A stretch of DNA of 13,025 nt from Clostridium sp. (GCA_023666975.1 JAMPAW010000094.1:1-13025), one strand, 5' to 3'; positions 1-8,622 are shown, counted from the stretch's first letter. Translations and numbers: made by a program. The notes: generated by a model from the sequence alone, not told the origin.

Positions 1-1
1 T

Positions 2-794
2 ACATTGTTGCTGGATTATATCTTTGATGGGAAAATATTAACATATCATACAAAGTCTTGGAGAGATATTTTGAAAAGTGCATTTTGCTTTCCGTCAGGT
101 ATTTTTTCCGATTATCCGTCCACATTGATACCTCCCGCTTGGTTTCTATCATATGTTGTCCTTTTTTATCTGGTATATGCTTTTTATCGTTATTTATTGG
201 GTTTAAATGTTTTTAAATGGAGCGGGCGAGTCTGGGGTGTTTTGATATTGCTTACTTATTTGGGGGGGTATTTCCGAGATCAAAGGAACAGTATTAGAAT
301 ATATTTTCAATATAAATCACTTTGCTATATTAATTGGATGCGAGTGTGCAAATCTCTTGCGGAATACTAAAGTGAGGGCATGTGTTAATAGAAATAGGTT
401 CCTAATGTGGGGCTGGATTGTAATGGCGCTTGCGGCGTGGATTGTTACAGGAAAGTATATTGATTGGATAAGGTACAATTTAGCAATGCAGTTATTTGGA
501 TACATCATCCCATATGCACTGATTCTTTTGTGGGGAATTGTTATAGAGAATAAAAAGGTATTCTTCGAAAAATTTTTTATTGTAGAGCGATGCTTAGGCT
601 ATTTGAGTAAGGCGTCTTATTCTATTTTTTTGACACATTTTATTGCACTGCAGATTCTGATGATGGACTGGGGGATCACCGGGAAATTATGGATTCTGTA
701 TAAGGCGGTAACCCCTGTGATATTAATTGCAATAGGGTGTCTGGGGTATCAGTTTATTGAAAAACCCCTTAATCGGGTTTTCAATAAAAGATAG
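2..794 (+). pseudogene. Acyltransferase-3 family membrane protein, 5'-partial, frameshifted at a G7 tract (possibly phase-OFF)
   Basis: This is the C-terminal part of an integral-membrane acyltransferase of the acyltransferase-3 family, which typically O-acylates cell-surface sugars. The gene begins upstream of the window. The first frame has a membrane segment introduced by PPAWFLSYVVLFYLVYAF, a usual mid-protein mark of the family. It runs through G7 (262-268), loses its hydrophobic pattern and stops at 368-370. The frame starting at base 270 is open from the tract to the stop at 792-794. It carries further membrane helices, the family-typical SYSIFLTHFI, and a closing FIEKPLNRVF. Removing one G (or adding two) joins the halves as LTYLGGISEIKGT. 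As written, the product loses its C-terminal helices and is presumably inactive. The next gene starts 18 bases downstream. Family assignment is fairly secure; the acyl group and target sugar cannot be told. Confidence 0.8.
262..268 (+). repeat. Homopolymer G7 tract at the frameshift of the first acyltransferase
   Basis: Seven consecutive Gs lie in the context TTATTTGGGGGGGTATTT. The upstream coding frame is base 2 mod 3, and the downstream coding frame of the same protein is base 0 mod 3. G6 or G9 gives a continuous protein; G7 and G8 do not. This is a candidate slipped-strand contingency tract, or a sequencing error. Confidence 0.85.
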
Positions 795-812
795 AAGTGA
801 GGATAAAGGCAT

Positions 813-1891
813 ATGGGAAATGATAGAGAAAAAGCTTGGGACATTCTAAAAGGATTTACGATTTGTTGTGTATTAATTGGACATCTTATTCAATATATGT
901 CTTTGGGAAAACTGGATTATACACGGAACCGACTTTATCTTTTGATATATTCTTTTCATATGCCTTTGTTTATGTTTATGGCAGGATATTTTTTCAAAAA
1001 ATCAATGCAAAAATATTCCTTTAAAAACTTGCTTATACGGCAGGCAAAAGGGCTGTTAATACCTCTCTTTGTGTGGAACACCATATTTTATTATTTTTGG
1101 TATGCAATTCATATGTTACAGGGGAAAGAAGAGGGTCCTGTTTTAAGAGGCTGGCTTTATAGCATGAGAGGACTGTGGTTTTTAAGCTCTCTGTTTATTT
1201 GCTCTCTGATAGTGCTTGTAGTTCATAAAGCTTTGAGTGATTTGGGGGGGCGATACTAATAAAGATATTAATATATGCGGTTGCCTGGGGATGCATGTTG
1301 GCGTGTGATGTTTTGAATGCCACAGCGTTTATGTTCCCTTTCTTTATGCTTGGGATGCATTTTCCGGACACATTAATGAAAATAGCAATACAAGACGATG
1401 ACAGGAAAAAGATTTATCTGGGATTGGGTTTTAGCTTTCTTGCCTGGATTGGCTTGTTTTGCATTTCGGATAAAGCGAGGTGGATTGCCAGAGGGATTGG
1501 AAGCGGTGCCTATGCGATTTATGGCAAGGAGGCAATGGCGAGTAGCATCTATAAACTAATAATAGGAGTTTTTGGTGTTTTAACAGTGGTGCTAATCAGC
1601 AAAGCTTTTCCCGCGCTGATAGAAAAGATCGGAGAAAAACTGCGTTTGGATAAAGTAGGGCGGCTGACAATGGAGATATATATTATTCAATGTCTGATAG
1701 TTGAATCATTTATGCCTACTATTTATAAGCTGATAGTAAACAGGTTGGATAGAAATCCGTTGGCGGAGAATGTGTATATATATACCTGTTTTGCCGTAAT
1801 TGCAGGTTGGGGAGTGTTGTATTTTATCTGTCTTATTTTGGGAATGTTAAAACGCTTCCCCAGGGTTAAATATATTTTATTCCTAAGGTGA
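813..1891 (+). pseudogene. Acyltransferase-3 family membrane protein, frameshifted at a G7 tract (possibly phase-OFF)
   Basis: This is a second acyltransferase-3 family protein, probably an acyl-CoA-type O-acyltransferase of a surface glycan. The ATG at 813 follows a GTGAGG site. The N-terminus has the hallmark AWDILKGFTICCVLIGHLIQ, with the conserved His after Gly, then SFHMPLFMFMAGYFF and GLWFLSSLFICSL. The frame runs into G7 (1244-1250) and stops at 1257-1259 after 148 residues. The frame entered at 1250 is open to 1891 and continues with hydrophobic helices (ILIKILIYAVAWGC, then FMFPFFMLGMHF). With one more G (G8) or two fewer (G5) the protein would be about 359 residues, the normal family length. 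The truncated product keeps the putative catalytic His but lacks the C-terminal helices. The MBOAT gene starts 11 bases after its stop. Confidence 0.85.
1244..1250 (+). repeat. Homopolymer G7 tract at the frameshift of the second acyltransferase
   Basis: Seven Gs lie in the context GTGATTTGGGGGGGCGATAC. The coding frame switches here from 0 mod 3 to 2 mod 3. G8 or G5 restores the reading as LSDLGG(G)AILIKIL. The flanking TTTG and the encoded Leu-Gly-Gly match the tract of the preceding gene, although the two need opposite one-base changes. Confidence 0.85.
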
Positions 1892-1902
1892 GGGCTTGAA
1901 AC

Positions 1903-3315
1903 ATGTTGTTTAGCTCAATGACATTCTTATGGCTGTTTTTGCCTACTGTCTTTATTATACATACATTGTTGCCGGATAAAGCGAAAAATTTCTTCCTTCT
2001 GGCGGCCAGTCTGTTCTTTTATTCCTGGGGAGAACCGGTTTATATTCTTTTGATGCTTTCTTCTATTGCGATTAATTATCTGGCGGCTATTGTAATAGAT
2101 TGCACGAAAACAAAGAAGACAGCACGCAGAATGATATTTATTTTGGATATCTTTATCAATATCGGGCTTCTCTGGTACTTTAAATATTATGATTCCTTTG
2201 CGGCGCTTACAAATTCATTACTGCATAAAACGGTATTTACAGTAAAGGATATTGCGCTTCCAATTGGTATTTCATTTTATACATTCCAGATACTGTCTTA
2301 TGTAATCGATGTATATCTGAACAAATGTGATATACAGAAGAATTTAGTGAAATTTGCGTTATATGTGAGCTTTTTCCCGCAGCTCATAGCAGGACCCATT
2401 GTCAAATACAGAGATGTTGCCGAGCAGATTGAAAACAGAAAGATCGACAGTCGGCAGATTTTTGCAGGAATAAAAAGGTTTATTTACGGATTAAGTAAAA
2501 AAGTGATCCTTTCGAACACCATTGCAGAAGTGGCAGACTCTATTTTTGAGGTATCTGTCGAGGTGATTGATACGAAATGGCTATGGGTGGGAGCTTTGCT
2601 GTATACACTGCAGATATATTACGACTTTTCCGGCTATTCGGATATGGCGATTGGGTTAGGAAGGATGTTCGGGTTTGAATTTCCTGAAAATTTCAATTAT
2701 CCGTATGTATCGACATCCATCCGGGAATTTTGGAGAAGATGGCATATTTCTCTTTCTTCCTGGTTTAAAGAATATATTTATATCCCGTTAGGGGGAAACA
2801 GAAAGGGAAAGTATCGTACCTATATTAATCTGGCGATTGTATTTGTAGTTACCGGAGTGTGGCATGGCGCCACATTGAATTTTCTTTTATGGGGATGCTT
2901 TCATGGCTTTTTTATTCTTGTGGAAAAAGCGTTTTTAGGCAAAAAGCTGGAAAGCAGTAGGTTCAAGCTGTTCAATCATTTATATACGCTCTTCGCTGTT
3001 ACGGTTGGCTGGGCAATATTCAGGTGCAGCTCTCTGAAGGAAGCGTTGAAGCTTGTCTTTTATATGTTCAGGTGGCAGAATCATAATTTTTATGTATGGT
3101 ATGATTTTTTCAGCATCAGGAGTCTTTTTGTTGTAGGCATTGCAGTGGCGCTGATTGGGTTTCTACAGGAGCGGTGTAAAAGATTCAGGACAATGCTGTA
3201 TGATACCGCCCGCATATATTACCCTGAGGCATTGCTACAGGCTGTACTGCTTGTCTTATGTATCGTTTTGCTGATTGGTGGACAGTATAATCCGTTTATT
3301 TATTTCAAGTTTTAG
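1903..3315 (+). CDS. MBOAT-family O-acyltransferase (AlgI-like)
   Basis: This 470-residue multi-pass membrane protein belongs to the membrane-bound O-acyltransferase family and resembles AlgI of alginate acetylation. Such proteins take an acyl group from a cytoplasmic donor and pass it across the membrane to an exported polysaccharide, usually with an SGNH partner. Visible family marks are the N-terminal MLFSSMTFLWLFLPTVF, the middle segment GISFYTFQILSYVIDVY, FFPQLIAGPIVKY, the REFWRRWHISLSSWFKEYIY stretch with His281, and the GVWHGATLNFLLWG motif. His321 of that motif is the expected catalytic residue. The length is normal and the frame unbroken. The start follows AAGGTGAGGG (1885-1894), which overlaps the previous stop. 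The likely SGNH partner is the gene at 6372. It is the one membrane acyltransferase here that reads intact. Confidence 0.93.
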   Translation: MLFSSMTFLWLFLPTVFIIHTLLPDKAKNFFLLAASLFFYSWGEPVYILLMLSSIAINYLAAIVIDCTKTKKTARRMIFILDIFINIGLLWYFKYYDSFAALTNSLLHKTVFTVKDIALPIGISFYTFQILSYVIDVYLNKCDIQKNLVKFALYVSFFPQLIAGPIVKYRDVAEQIENRKIDSRQIFAGIKRFIYGLSKKVILSNTIAEVADSIFEVSVEVIDTKWLWVGALLYTLQIYYDFSGYSDMAIGLGRMFGFEFPENFNYPYVSTSIREFWRRWHISLSSWFKEYIYIPLGGNRKGKYRTYINLAIVFVVTGVWHGATLNFLLWGCFHGFFILVEKAFLGKKLESSRFKLFNHLYTLFAVTVGWAIFRCSSLKEALKLVFYMFRWQNHNFYVWYDFFSIRSLFVVGIAVALIGFLQERCKRFRTMLYDTARIYYPEALLQAVLLVLCIVLLIGGQYNPFIYFKF

Positions 3316-3333
3316 TATTGGGGAGGGCGTAAG

Positions 3334-6300
3334 ATGAATAGAGTGAAGGAAAAGCTGGTTGATGTGTTTACAAGAACAGAAAAAGTATTTGATAAAAGGC
3401 TGGCGCCGATCTCATTGCTTTTTTTAAGCGTAGTTTTTTATTTCCTGAATCCGTTTTCGGATCAAAGTATTGACAGCTGGGACGGCGTTGTGGGAAGAGC
3501 TTTGATTTCGGGCATATCGGTGCAGCATAGGATAAAAAATTTCAGTATACTGATTATACTGATCCCGTGTTGTTTTTTATTGATTTGGCTGTTGTGCTCA
3601 TGGGTAATGAAGGCGCAGGATGCTGTGGTGGCCTTTTCCGGGAAATATGCAATTCTTCTTGCTGCGCCGGTGGCAAATGCATATGTGAACAGATATAGAG
3701 GATCGACCGATATCGTGGCGGATAATATTTTAATCCTTTCAACGCTGTTTTTCTGCGTAATCCTGTTGGGGATAACTGTTTTAGATCGAGAAAAGCGTCT
3801 GGAAGAACAGGAATATACATTTTATTATCTTTTTTACCTAAATTTGATCATGTCAGTCAGATTATTATATAAAGCAGGAAATAGCTGGAAGGTTGCAGGT
3901 GCCATGGCAGTGACGGTGCTTTTGATTCTTGTAACAGGATTGTTGGCTGACAGAAAGGGAAAAATTCAGATCGGTTTCTGGAACGCTGTTCTTTCGTGCT
4001 TTCAATGGCTCCCGTTCTGCGTTTGCTGTATTCTGGAACTTCTTTACGTTTTGAATGCCCGAGGTATCTATTTTAAAAATTATCGCAGAATCATATGTGC
4101 GGCGATGTTTGCTGTCGTTCTGCTGCAAATGCTTTGGATAGTTTATAGCAACAGGAAACAGCAGGCAGGAAATGGGGGGGGCATTCATTTATGGGACATT
4201 AACAGAAAATGGGGTTCCCTGTTAAGTCTGGGAGCAATTCTGGGTTACAGCGGTTATTATGTTATGAGCGCATATGGGGATAATTATTCTGCGCTATTTG
4301 AGATTGGCAACGGTTCGGCATCTATTGATACGTTTTTGAGAGGGAAACTGCCTGTATTGGATTATTTTTCGGGACATGCCGTATCGGATGTGTTTTCGCG
4401 AATCCCTTTCATGTATGCAAACGGAGAAAGTGCGGCGTCAACTGCAAGTATAATTTTTTTGGGAGATATTACTTTTTGTATCCTTTTCTATCTCCTTGCA
4501 CGAAAGCTGTTTGATGAGGACACGGCACTGATTTTGCTTTTTACATACCCGTTAATCATAAGCGGATTTATATGGAGCCACCTTTCGTTGATAGCGGTAA
4601 TAGCTACCCTTTATCTCATCGAAAGGCATACAAAAAAGTCCTATTTTATCTGGTGGGCGGCCTTAGCGGCTGGAGTCGCCATGCAGTATGACAGGGGTCT
4701 GGCTTTGGGGATAGGCTGTATAGCAGCTGTATTTTTACTGTCGCTGGTGAAAAAGTCGAAGATATCCTTTAAGATGCTCTGTGCTTCCGGTGCGGCTGTC
4801 GCGTCTGTCATACTGATTTTTTGTTCTTTATGGTGGCTTCATGAAGGGATATCGCCGATTTTTCGAATCCGGGAATGGCTGGCTCTAAGCGTGAAGTCTA
4901 CTTCGACATGGGCTCTTGAGACGGGAATGTTGGGCAGCTCGGCCACGTTTGCGTTTTGGTATACTTATTTTCTGATACCGTCTTTGGCGGTGCTGCTGGT
5001 GTTGTATTCTGTGATTAAGCTTCGCAGCTATGCAAAAAATACGCAAGCGGGGATGCAGGGTGCAAAGCTGCAAGATATTGCTTTATTAATTACATTTTCT
5101 GTTTCGGTATTGTTGTTTATGTCGAGGGAGCTGACCTATCACACGCTTTATAACGGTTCCGGGGTTACGGGCGTAATTTTAAATTTTGTGCCCTGGATGG
5201 TTATGTGTGCCGTTTCTGTTGTTTGCAAGGAAAAGAAGGTTGATCAAACCGTAAGGTATGCGGTTATGGTTGCTGCACTGGGGTTGGTTCTTTTCAATCA
5301 CACCTCGAATGTGACAAAGGAGACGCCGCAGGCGTCGGCTTCTTTATTGAATGCCGCGTATGCGAAGGCGGAAAAAGTCACGGTATCCGGTGATATGAGT
5401 TCTATATGGGGAACGGAAAGGGTGATATATTCAACGGCCACACAGGATTTAATTAATCCGCTCAGGGAAATATTCGATGTGCTGCTAAAAGAGGATGAGA
5501 CATTTTGTGATTTTGCGAACGCGACAGGACTGTATGCATATCTGAATCGGGAAAGACCGTTTTATGCAGCTCAGTCTCCGAGCATATTGGCGGGTGAGTT
5601 TTCGCAGGAATGTTTTCTGGAGGAGCTTTCCTGGTATAATGTCCCGTTAGCGTTACTGGGAAACGGGCCGGGCTATATGGAAAACATGAATAATATTGCA
5701 CTGAATGTCAGATATTGGAAGGTCGCGGAATATATTTATGAAAATTATCGGCCGTTGATCCAGATTGGGGATTTTGCAGTCTGGTGTCAAAATGGCAGAC
5801 AGGATGAGTTCAGGGATGAATTATTGACGCATCCGGAATTAGAGGGGAGGTTTGACTTTATAGATTACGGATATGATGCAGGAAGCATTGTGGCAGATGA
5901 AGAGGGAAATAAGAGCTTTCAGGTTAATGAATATGGCTATCATAACTATGATATAAATTTGCTGCCGTACATTACGGCACGATATGGGGAATACGATTTG
6001 ATTGATTCCGGAATTTATGTAAGGGCTGAAACTGACAGGGTGTACCGGATTGAGAGAGATAAGGCGCTTGACAAAGATACAGGGTACTATTTGCATTTTA
6101 CAGTAACAAGGACAGAGAATACGAACCGTAACTCTGCAGTTTTGTTGTCAGACAGCTCGCATGAAAATATTTTGTTCCGATATAACTTTTTTATAACGCC
6201 GGAGGAGCTTGTATCTGATAATCTGATCAGGATCAGCGAGGATTATTTTTGGAGTGCATTTGACATCGACCGGATACAGTTTTTGGTGTCAGATGACGTG

Positions 6301-6342
6301 GAAATCTCAAACGTAGAGGTTTTGGCGCTTCCGAATAAGTAG
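3334..6342 (+). CDS. Large polytopic membrane protein with GT-C-type glycosyltransferase features
   Basis: This 1002-residue protein has about 640 N-terminal residues rich in hydrophobic helices, followed by a roughly 340-residue hydrophilic C-terminal domain probably outside the membrane. Near residues 325-355, GSASIDTFLRGKLPVLDYFS and the following GHAVSDVF resemble the first outer loop of GT-C enzymes. The C-terminal DFANATGLYAYLNRERPFYA (from Asp726), with the following FLEELSWYNVPLALL, resembles soluble domains of GT39-like proteins. GT-C enzymes use polyprenyl-phosphate sugars, and a GT2 able to make such a donor lies downstream (11870). I therefore infer an outer-face glycosyltransferase, but no specific family is recognised and a polymerase or other role is possible. 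GGGAGGG (3321-3327) fixes the ATG. An in-frame G8 at 4174-4181 encodes three glycines; a one-base slip either way ends the protein at about 290-296 residues. Confidence 0.85.
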   Translation: MNRVKEKLVDVFTRTEKVFDKRLAPISLLFLSVVFYFLNPFSDQSIDSWDGVVGRALISGISVQHRIKNFSILIILIPCCFLLIWLLCSWVMKAQDAVVAFSGKYAILLAAPVANAYVNRYRGSTDIVADNILILSTLFFCVILLGITVLDREKRLEEQEYTFYYLFYLNLIMSVRLLYKAGNSWKVAGAMAVTVLLILVTGLLADRKGKIQIGFWNAVLSCFQWLPFCVCCILELLYVLNARGIYFKNYRRIICAAMFAVVLLQMLWIVYSNRKQQAGNGGGIHLWDINRKWGSLLSLGAILGYSGYYVMSAYGDNYSALFEIGNGSASIDTFLRGKLPVLDYFSGHAVSDVFSRIPFMYANGESAASTASIIFLGDITFCILFYLLARKLFDEDTALILLFTYPLIISGFIWSHLSLIAVIATLYLIERHTKKSYFIWWAALAAGVAMQYDRGLALGIGCIAAVFLLSLVKKSKISFKMLCASGAAVASVILIFCSLWWLHEGISPIFRIREWLALSVKSTSTWALETGMLGSSATFAFWYTYFLIPSLAVLLVLYSVIKLRSYAKNTQAGMQGAKLQDIALLITFSVSVLLFMSRELTYHTLYNGSGVTGVILNFVPWMVMCAVSVVCKEKKVDQTVRYAVMVAALGLVLFNHTSNVTKETPQASASLLNAAYAKAEKVTVSGDMSSIWGTERVIYSTATQDLINPLREIFDVLLKEDETFCDFANATGLYAYLNRERPFYAAQSPSILAGEFSQECFLEELSWYNVPLALLGNGPGYMENMNNIALNVRYWKVAEYIYENYRPLIQIGDFAVWCQNGRQDEFRDELLTHPELEGRFDFIDYGYDAGSIVADEEGNKSFQVNEYGYHNYDINLLPYITARYGEYDLIDSGIYVRAETDRVYRIERDKALDKDTGYYLHFTVTRTENTNRNSAVLLSDSSHENILFRYNFFITPEELVSDNLIRISEDYFWSAFDIDRIQFLVSDDVEISNVEVLALPNK
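4174..4181 (+). repeat. Homopolymer G8 tract, in frame, inside the 1002-residue membrane protein gene
   Basis: Eight Gs in AGGAAATGGGGGGGGCATTC encode Gly281-Gly282-Gly283 in a polar loop between membrane segments. By hand translation, G7 meets TAA after 296 codons and G9 meets TAA after 289 codons, so either single-base slip would be a null. This is the longest class of homopolymer in the window. Confidence 0.85.
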
Positions 6343-6371
6343 GTCATGTGTTCAGCTGAAAGGGAGATAAA

Positions 6372-7499
6372 ATGAAAAGGGCCTATATAATTTATATTGT
6401 ATGCTTTGTCGCTATTCTCTTGCTTCCGCTGGTATTTTACCCGTTGGTGGCACACCGCCTTGATCATAACAACTATGAAAACCGTGCATTAATGTCATTT
6501 GAGGAGTTATCGGAATCCGACTGGAAGACTTTCTTTCCGGATTTGGAGTTGTTAATAAAGGATAATATGCCTTACAAGAATGAATGCATAAATTTGATAA
6601 ATCGGGTAGATGAATATATTTTTCATGATCTGTTTAATCAAAGTGTTATGGTTGGAAAAGAGAACTGGTTGTTTTACAAGGGAAATGACTGCATTCAGGA
6701 CTACAGGGGAGGCTATGTATTATCAGATAGAGAACTGCAGGCGTATGCGGCGGCCGCGGACTCGCTGAAGAAATCCCTTGAGGATCGCGGAATTGATTTT
6801 TATATTATGATCACCCCTAATAAAGAAGCTATTTATGGAGATGACTATTTACCGGACAGAGTGAAGAGATATTCGACGGAGAGCCGTGCCGATCAAATTG
6901 TGTCATATTTGAGCGAAAACACGGATGTGCCAATTATTTATCCGAAACAATCTCTGCAGGCGGCAGCTTCCGACTATCAGGTGTGGAGGAAGTATGACAC
7001 ACACTGGAATAATGTCGGCGCTTTCATAGCGTCTCAGGAGCTGTTAAAAGAATTGGGCCTGGAATCGGTTTGGCTGTCAGATGTTGCGATTATGAAAGAC
7101 GGGACATGTGGGGGAGATCTGGCAGGTATGCTTGGCATGTCCGCACGGTATTCGGATGATACCGTATATGTCATTGACGGTTATTATGCGCAGGTTTCTG
7201 TTGAAAATACAGAGTCAGTTCCGCAACCTAATTTAAGCTACTCCAAATTCGAATCTGATGCGGTAAATGAAGTGACAGTTCTGTGCATTGGCGACAGTTT
7301 CCTTGGTTCAATGGAGCAGTATCTTTCTAAGAATTTTAAAAAAGCAATGTTTGTACACCGCGATAACTATACGTCATTGGAGAGGGATCTGATTGTAGAG
7401 GAAAGCCCTGATATAGTGGTTATGCAAATAGCGGAGCGATTTTTAACATATTTCGACGACAGCATGTTGAGATACGCCAGGATGTATAGTCAGGAATAA
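6372..7499 (+). CDS. AlgJ/AlgX-like (DHHW-type) SGNH acetyl-transfer protein
   Basis: This 375-residue protein has one N-terminal membrane anchor (residues about 4-27), followed by an outer domain like those of AlgJ, AlgX and DHHW-family proteins. These move acetyl groups delivered by an MBOAT partner onto a polysaccharide. Visible marks are NYENRALMSFEEL just after the anchor, WLFYKGND, FYIMITPNKEAIYGDDYLP, a DTHW motif at residues 209-212 (Asp209, His211) and IGDSFLGSM with Ser309 as the expected nucleophile. All three members of the Ser-His-Asp set are therefore present and the frame is intact. AGGGAG at 6361-6366 supports the ATG. The natural partner is the AlgI-like MBOAT at 1903, with one gene between them. 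The exact polysaccharide and acyl group are unknown, although acetate is the family norm. Confidence 0.9.
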   Translation: MKRAYIIYIVCFVAILLLPLVFYPLVAHRLDHNNYENRALMSFEELSESDWKTFFPDLELLIKDNMPYKNECINLINRVDEYIFHDLFNQSVMVGKENWLFYKGNDCIQDYRGGYVLSDRELQAYAAAADSLKKSLEDRGIDFYIMITPNKEAIYGDDYLPDRVKRYSTESRADQIVSYLSENTDVPIIYPKQSLQAAASDYQVWRKYDTHWNNVGAFIASQELLKELGLESVWLSDVAIMKDGTCGGDLAGMLGMSARYSDDTVYVIDGYYAQVSVENTESVPQPNLSYSKFESDAVNEVTVLCIGDSFLGSMEQYLSKNFKKAMFVHRDNYTSLERDLIVEESPDIVVMQIAERFLTYFDDSMLRYARMYSQE

Positions 7500-7527
7500 G
7501 TGGCTTGTCAAATGTCAAGTTACAAAC

Positions 7528-7534
7528 AGGAAAG
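7528..7534 (+). promoter_or_regulatory. Ribosome binding site deciding the start of the 7542 glycosyltransferase
   Basis: AGGAAAG lies 7 bases before the ATG at 7542. The frame is open back to a GTG at 7500, but that GTG overlaps the previous stop and has no comparable site. Confidence 0.65.
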
Positions 7535-7541
7535 TGATGAT

Positions 7542-8600
7542 ATGAGAAAAAAGCGTATTGCAATGGTGGATTTTTGGTCCGTATGTGATGAAAACGGGAA
7601 GCCGATCGGACATGGTGAAAAGGTCGGAAACGAATACTATGAGTATATTAAGAGCAGCTATGATGTTACGCAATATGTGAATAGGGACATGCTGCCATAT
7701 TTACATAATCCTCAAAAGATCGGCTTTAGAGATTCCCTGCAATATGGAGTAGGGAAAGTAAAAAGAATTATATCCAATTTCAGATGTCTGAGGGAAGTCT
7801 ACGGTAAAGAAAAGGATTCGGTTATCTGGTTCTATGTACCGGATATTTATCTCTTTTTATTTATTCTGTTGACAACAAAAGGAAAGCGTCGCATTGCAGT
7901 TAATATTTATGAAGAGTATGCCGGTCATAGAATAAAAAACGGAATATTGAGGTATGCGCTGAGAAAAGCAGATAAGATATTTGTAACGAATAGAGTATTG
8001 CTTTCAACGATTCCGAAAGGCGTCTTGATTCCCGATTATGCATATAGAGAAGAGGTGTATGGTAAGTATGCCGTTGCTGAAAAAAAGGAACAGGCGGTAT
8101 GCCTTGGAACGATGAATGAAAAAAAGCAGTTGATTGATGCGGTAAAAGCTTTTTCAAAAAACGGATATCCGCTTTATATTGCAGGGCAATTTTCGTCAAA
8201 GGAAAGCTATGAGCAGTTATGCAGGATAAAGGGGAAAAATATAACGATTGAAGACAGATATATTGACACTGATGAATATTATCAGCTTTTGGCATCCAGC
8301 AAATATTGCCTGATACCGTATGATGCTGAATTTTATAAAAACAGAACATCAGGAGTCATACAGGAGTGCCTTTTTACAAACACGGTTCCCTTGTCAGAAG
8401 AAAGCATTCTGAAGTTTTCGCATATTCAGGGAATCGGATATAAAGAAATTGAAGAGCTGGAGACGTTGAATCTGGAGGATGTAGATGTATGTACCATATG
8501 TCAGACATATAAAGCGGAACGGGAATGTTTTTACAGATATGACAACATAAAAAATACAATTATCGATGCTTTGAACAGCCTATCGGAGGATGAGAAATAA
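7542..8600 (+). CDS. GT-B-type glycosyltransferase, cytoplasmic
   Basis: This is a protein of about 352 residues with no membrane helix strong enough to call; a short hydrophobic stretch, YLFLFILLTT, is probably a core strand or helix. The C-terminal half reads like a GT-B nucleotide-sugar domain: AVCLGTMNEKKQLIDAVKAF, then PLYIAGQF, then YYQLLASSKYCLIPYD. A YKNRTSGVIQECLFTNTVPL stretch (around residues 265-285) corresponds to the donor-binding region of capsule-type transferases. A clean EX7E motif is not seen. It probably transfers one sugar during repeat-unit assembly on the inner membrane face; donor and acceptor cannot be told. The chosen start gives MRKKRIAMVDFW, a normal first strand for this fold. 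The gene begins 42 bases after the SGNH gene and ends 35 before the next transferase. Confidence 0.8.
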   Translation: MRKKRIAMVDFWSVCDENGKPIGHGEKVGNEYYEYIKSSYDVTQYVNRDMLPYLHNPQKIGFRDSLQYGVGKVKRIISNFRCLREVYGKEKDSVIWFYVPDIYLFLFILLTTKGKRRIAVNIYEEYAGHRIKNGILRYALRKADKIFVTNRVLLSTIPKGVLIPDYAYREEVYGKYAVAEKKEQAVCLGTMNEKKQLIDAVKAFSKNGYPLYIAGQFSSKESYEQLCRIKGKNITIEDRYIDTDEYYQLLASSKYCLIPYDAEFYKNRTSGVIQECLFTNTVPLSEESILKFSHIQGIGYKEIEELETLNLEDVDVCTICQTYKAERECFYRYDNIKNTIIDALNSLSEDEK

Positions 8601-8622
8601 AGTGACACCAAGTGAAGCAGAC

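Noticed and set aside
357..794. A free-standing gene starting at TTG 357
   Set aside because: The frame is open back to the G7 tract and continues the acyltransferase fold, and no ribosome binding site precedes 357. It is the 3' part of the frameshifted gene.
1772..1786. TA dinucleotide run within the second acyltransferase
   Set aside because: Only about five units, in AT-rich sequence, encoding an ordinary Val-Tyr-Ile-Tyr-Thr stretch. Too short to call a contingency repeat.
1295..1891. A free-standing gene starting at ATG 1295
   Set aside because: The same frame extends upstream to the G7 tract through a membrane helix, and no good ribosome binding site is seen. It is the second half of the 813 gene.
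6343..6371. Intergenic gap checked for a terminator or promoter
   Set aside because: Only 29 bases, with no inverted repeat followed by a T run; it holds just the ribosome binding site of the next gene. The other gaps are equally short and empty.
8081..8127. Two A7 runs in the 7542 glycosyltransferase as possible slippage sites
   Set aside because: A and T runs of 6-7 are common throughout this AT-rich window (T7 also near 4454, 12542 and 12962) and the gene is in frame, so there is no enrichment to explain.
7900..8349. Long reverse-strand reading frame of about 149 residues
   Set aside because: It lies wholly inside the well-supported 7542 glycosyltransferase, has no family pattern and no ribosome binding site; the same applies to the other reverse-strand frames.
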